From Streptococcus ruminantium (GTDB lineage: Bacteria; Bacillota; Bacilli; Lactobacillales; Streptococcaceae), in contig NZ_AP018400.1 in NCBI RefSeq assembly GCF_003609975.1, forward strand, positions 1,004,501-1,068,500: a stretch of 64,000 nucleotides of DNA, read 5' to 3'. Made by a program: the position numbers and the translations under genes. Shown here piece after piece: positions 63,473 through 64,000 of this stretch (position 1 is the first letter of the stretch; the number at the start of each line of letters is the position of its first letter). The notes beneath the pieces are model-generated. The model had not been told where the DNA came from, made no database searches, and saw only the letters and a program-made list of their open reading frames with translations.

Positions 63473-64000
63473 ATGAATCTGCAACAACTTTGTCAGCATG
63501 TCATCCAAGCTAGGCCACGTGATAGTCATAAGGGCAGTTTTGGGCGTGTCTTGCTTGTTGGTGGTCTCTATCCCTATGGAGGAGCTATTATCATGGCCGC
63601 CCTTTCTACAGTCAATAGCGGAGCTGGTTTAGTGACTGTTGCTACCGAAGGCGATAATATCTCTGCTCTACACAGTCATCTTCCTGAAGCTATGGCTTTT
63701 CCAATAGAAGATACCGCCTTATTCACTGAGATCTTGACCAATAGTGATTTAGTGTTGATTGGTCCGGGGTTAGGAGATAATAGCAGAGCGGAACAGTTAT
63801 TAGATTTTGTATTAGAACAACTTACCGAGTGGCAAACTTTGATCCTTGATGGTTCTGCATTGACCTTAATTGCAAGAAAACATAGAAAAGACTTTCCTTG
63901 CAAACAAGTCATCCTTACGCCTCATCAGAAGGAATGGGAACGACTATCTACCATCCCTGTGACTGAGCAAAATTCCGAAAAAAACTTGCAGGCTCTAAAA
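63473..64000 (+). CDS. nnrD: ADP-dependent NAD(P)H-hydrate dehydratase (partial, continues past window)
   Basis: At least 176 codons, open at the right edge. Ribokinase-like fold: SHKGSFGRVLLVGGLYPYGGAIIMAALSTVNSGAGLVTVAT (about 17-57) and LIGPGLGDN (about 97-105) are hallmarks of the NnrD/YjeF C-terminal domain, which dehydrates damaged NAD(P)HX. No NnrE-type epimerase domain precedes it. Start taken at ATG 63473 with GAGGTGATGAG upstream; an ATG 9 nt earlier sits too close to GAGG. Confidence 0.88.
   Translation, partial: MNLQQLCQHVIQARPRDSHKGSFGRVLLVGGLYPYGGAIIMAALSTVNSGAGLVTVATEGDNISALHSHLPEAMAFPIEDTALFTEILTNSDLVLIGPGLGDNSRAEQLLDFVLEQLTEWQTLILDGSALTLIARKHRKDFPCKQVILTPHQKEWERLSTIPVTEQNSEKNLQALK

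Overview
This is a low-GC Firmicutes chromosome window that reads as a Streptococcus, most like S. suis. The evidence is the gene order: prfA-prmC-tsaC-GNAT-glyA-NdpA-PvaA beside tdk and a 4-oxalocrotonate tautomerase, ylxM-ffh-satD-satE, folA-small ORF-clpX-engB, and DUF1149-degV-dapB-cca-ABC-F. It also has a xerS gene with a difSL-type site. The species call is inference. No rRNA, tRNA or CRISPR array was seen.

The window spans the replication terminus. A 31-bp dif-like site lies just upstream of xerS at 9576-9606. Genes to its left are nearly all on + and genes to its right mostly on -, as expected where two replichores meet. Left of dif: the tail of an esterase gene and an ATP-grasp gene; an antimicrobial-peptide response module (46-aa ORF, NisI-like immunity lipoprotein, BceAB-type transporter, BceRS-type two-component system, BceR-like box); then a phosphohexomutase and xerS.

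From 9.6 to 12.4 kb, immediately beside dif, an AT-rich insert carries two co-directional genes (AlbA_2/Schlafen-type plus DUF5677-type). It is bracketed by nested direct repeats and GTAC-centred motifs and looks like an accessory, possibly defence, cassette. From 12.9 to 17.2 kb lies the SAT-type operon (ylxM, ffh, satD, satE), interrupted by a deleted IS3-family element whose 3-bp target duplication is the ffh stop codon. Three 28-bp-spaced palindromes overlie the satD promoter.

From 17.3 to 29.4 kb: a GntR/UTRA regulator divergent from guaA, a membrane-anchored MerR regulator with a CPBP protease, and a split transketolase with an ascorbate-family PTS and a PRD/EIIA regulator behind a cre site. 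An SDR and a lipoprotein follow. From 29.7 to 63 kb it is mostly housekeeping on -: translation termination and modification, one-carbon and nucleotide metabolism (glyA, tdk, folA, thyA, guaC), lepA, engB, clpX, glcK, an ABC-F protein, cca, dapB, the fruRKA operon, rimM-trmD, a MATE pump and nth. A + strand island (59.9-62.6 kb) encodes a DUF1430 bacteriocin-associated membrane protein and its ATPase under a consensus promoter overlapped by a cre site. The window ends inside an NAD(P)H-hydrate dehydratase gene.

The most noteworthy non-gene signals are four tandem structured repeats with compensatory pairing between prfA and tdk; four genes (bceR-like, ylxM, thyA, nth) with an extended -10 only 6-7 nt before the ATG and no Shine-Dalgarno, predicting leaderless mRNAs; the satD operator array; and the dif-adjacent insert.
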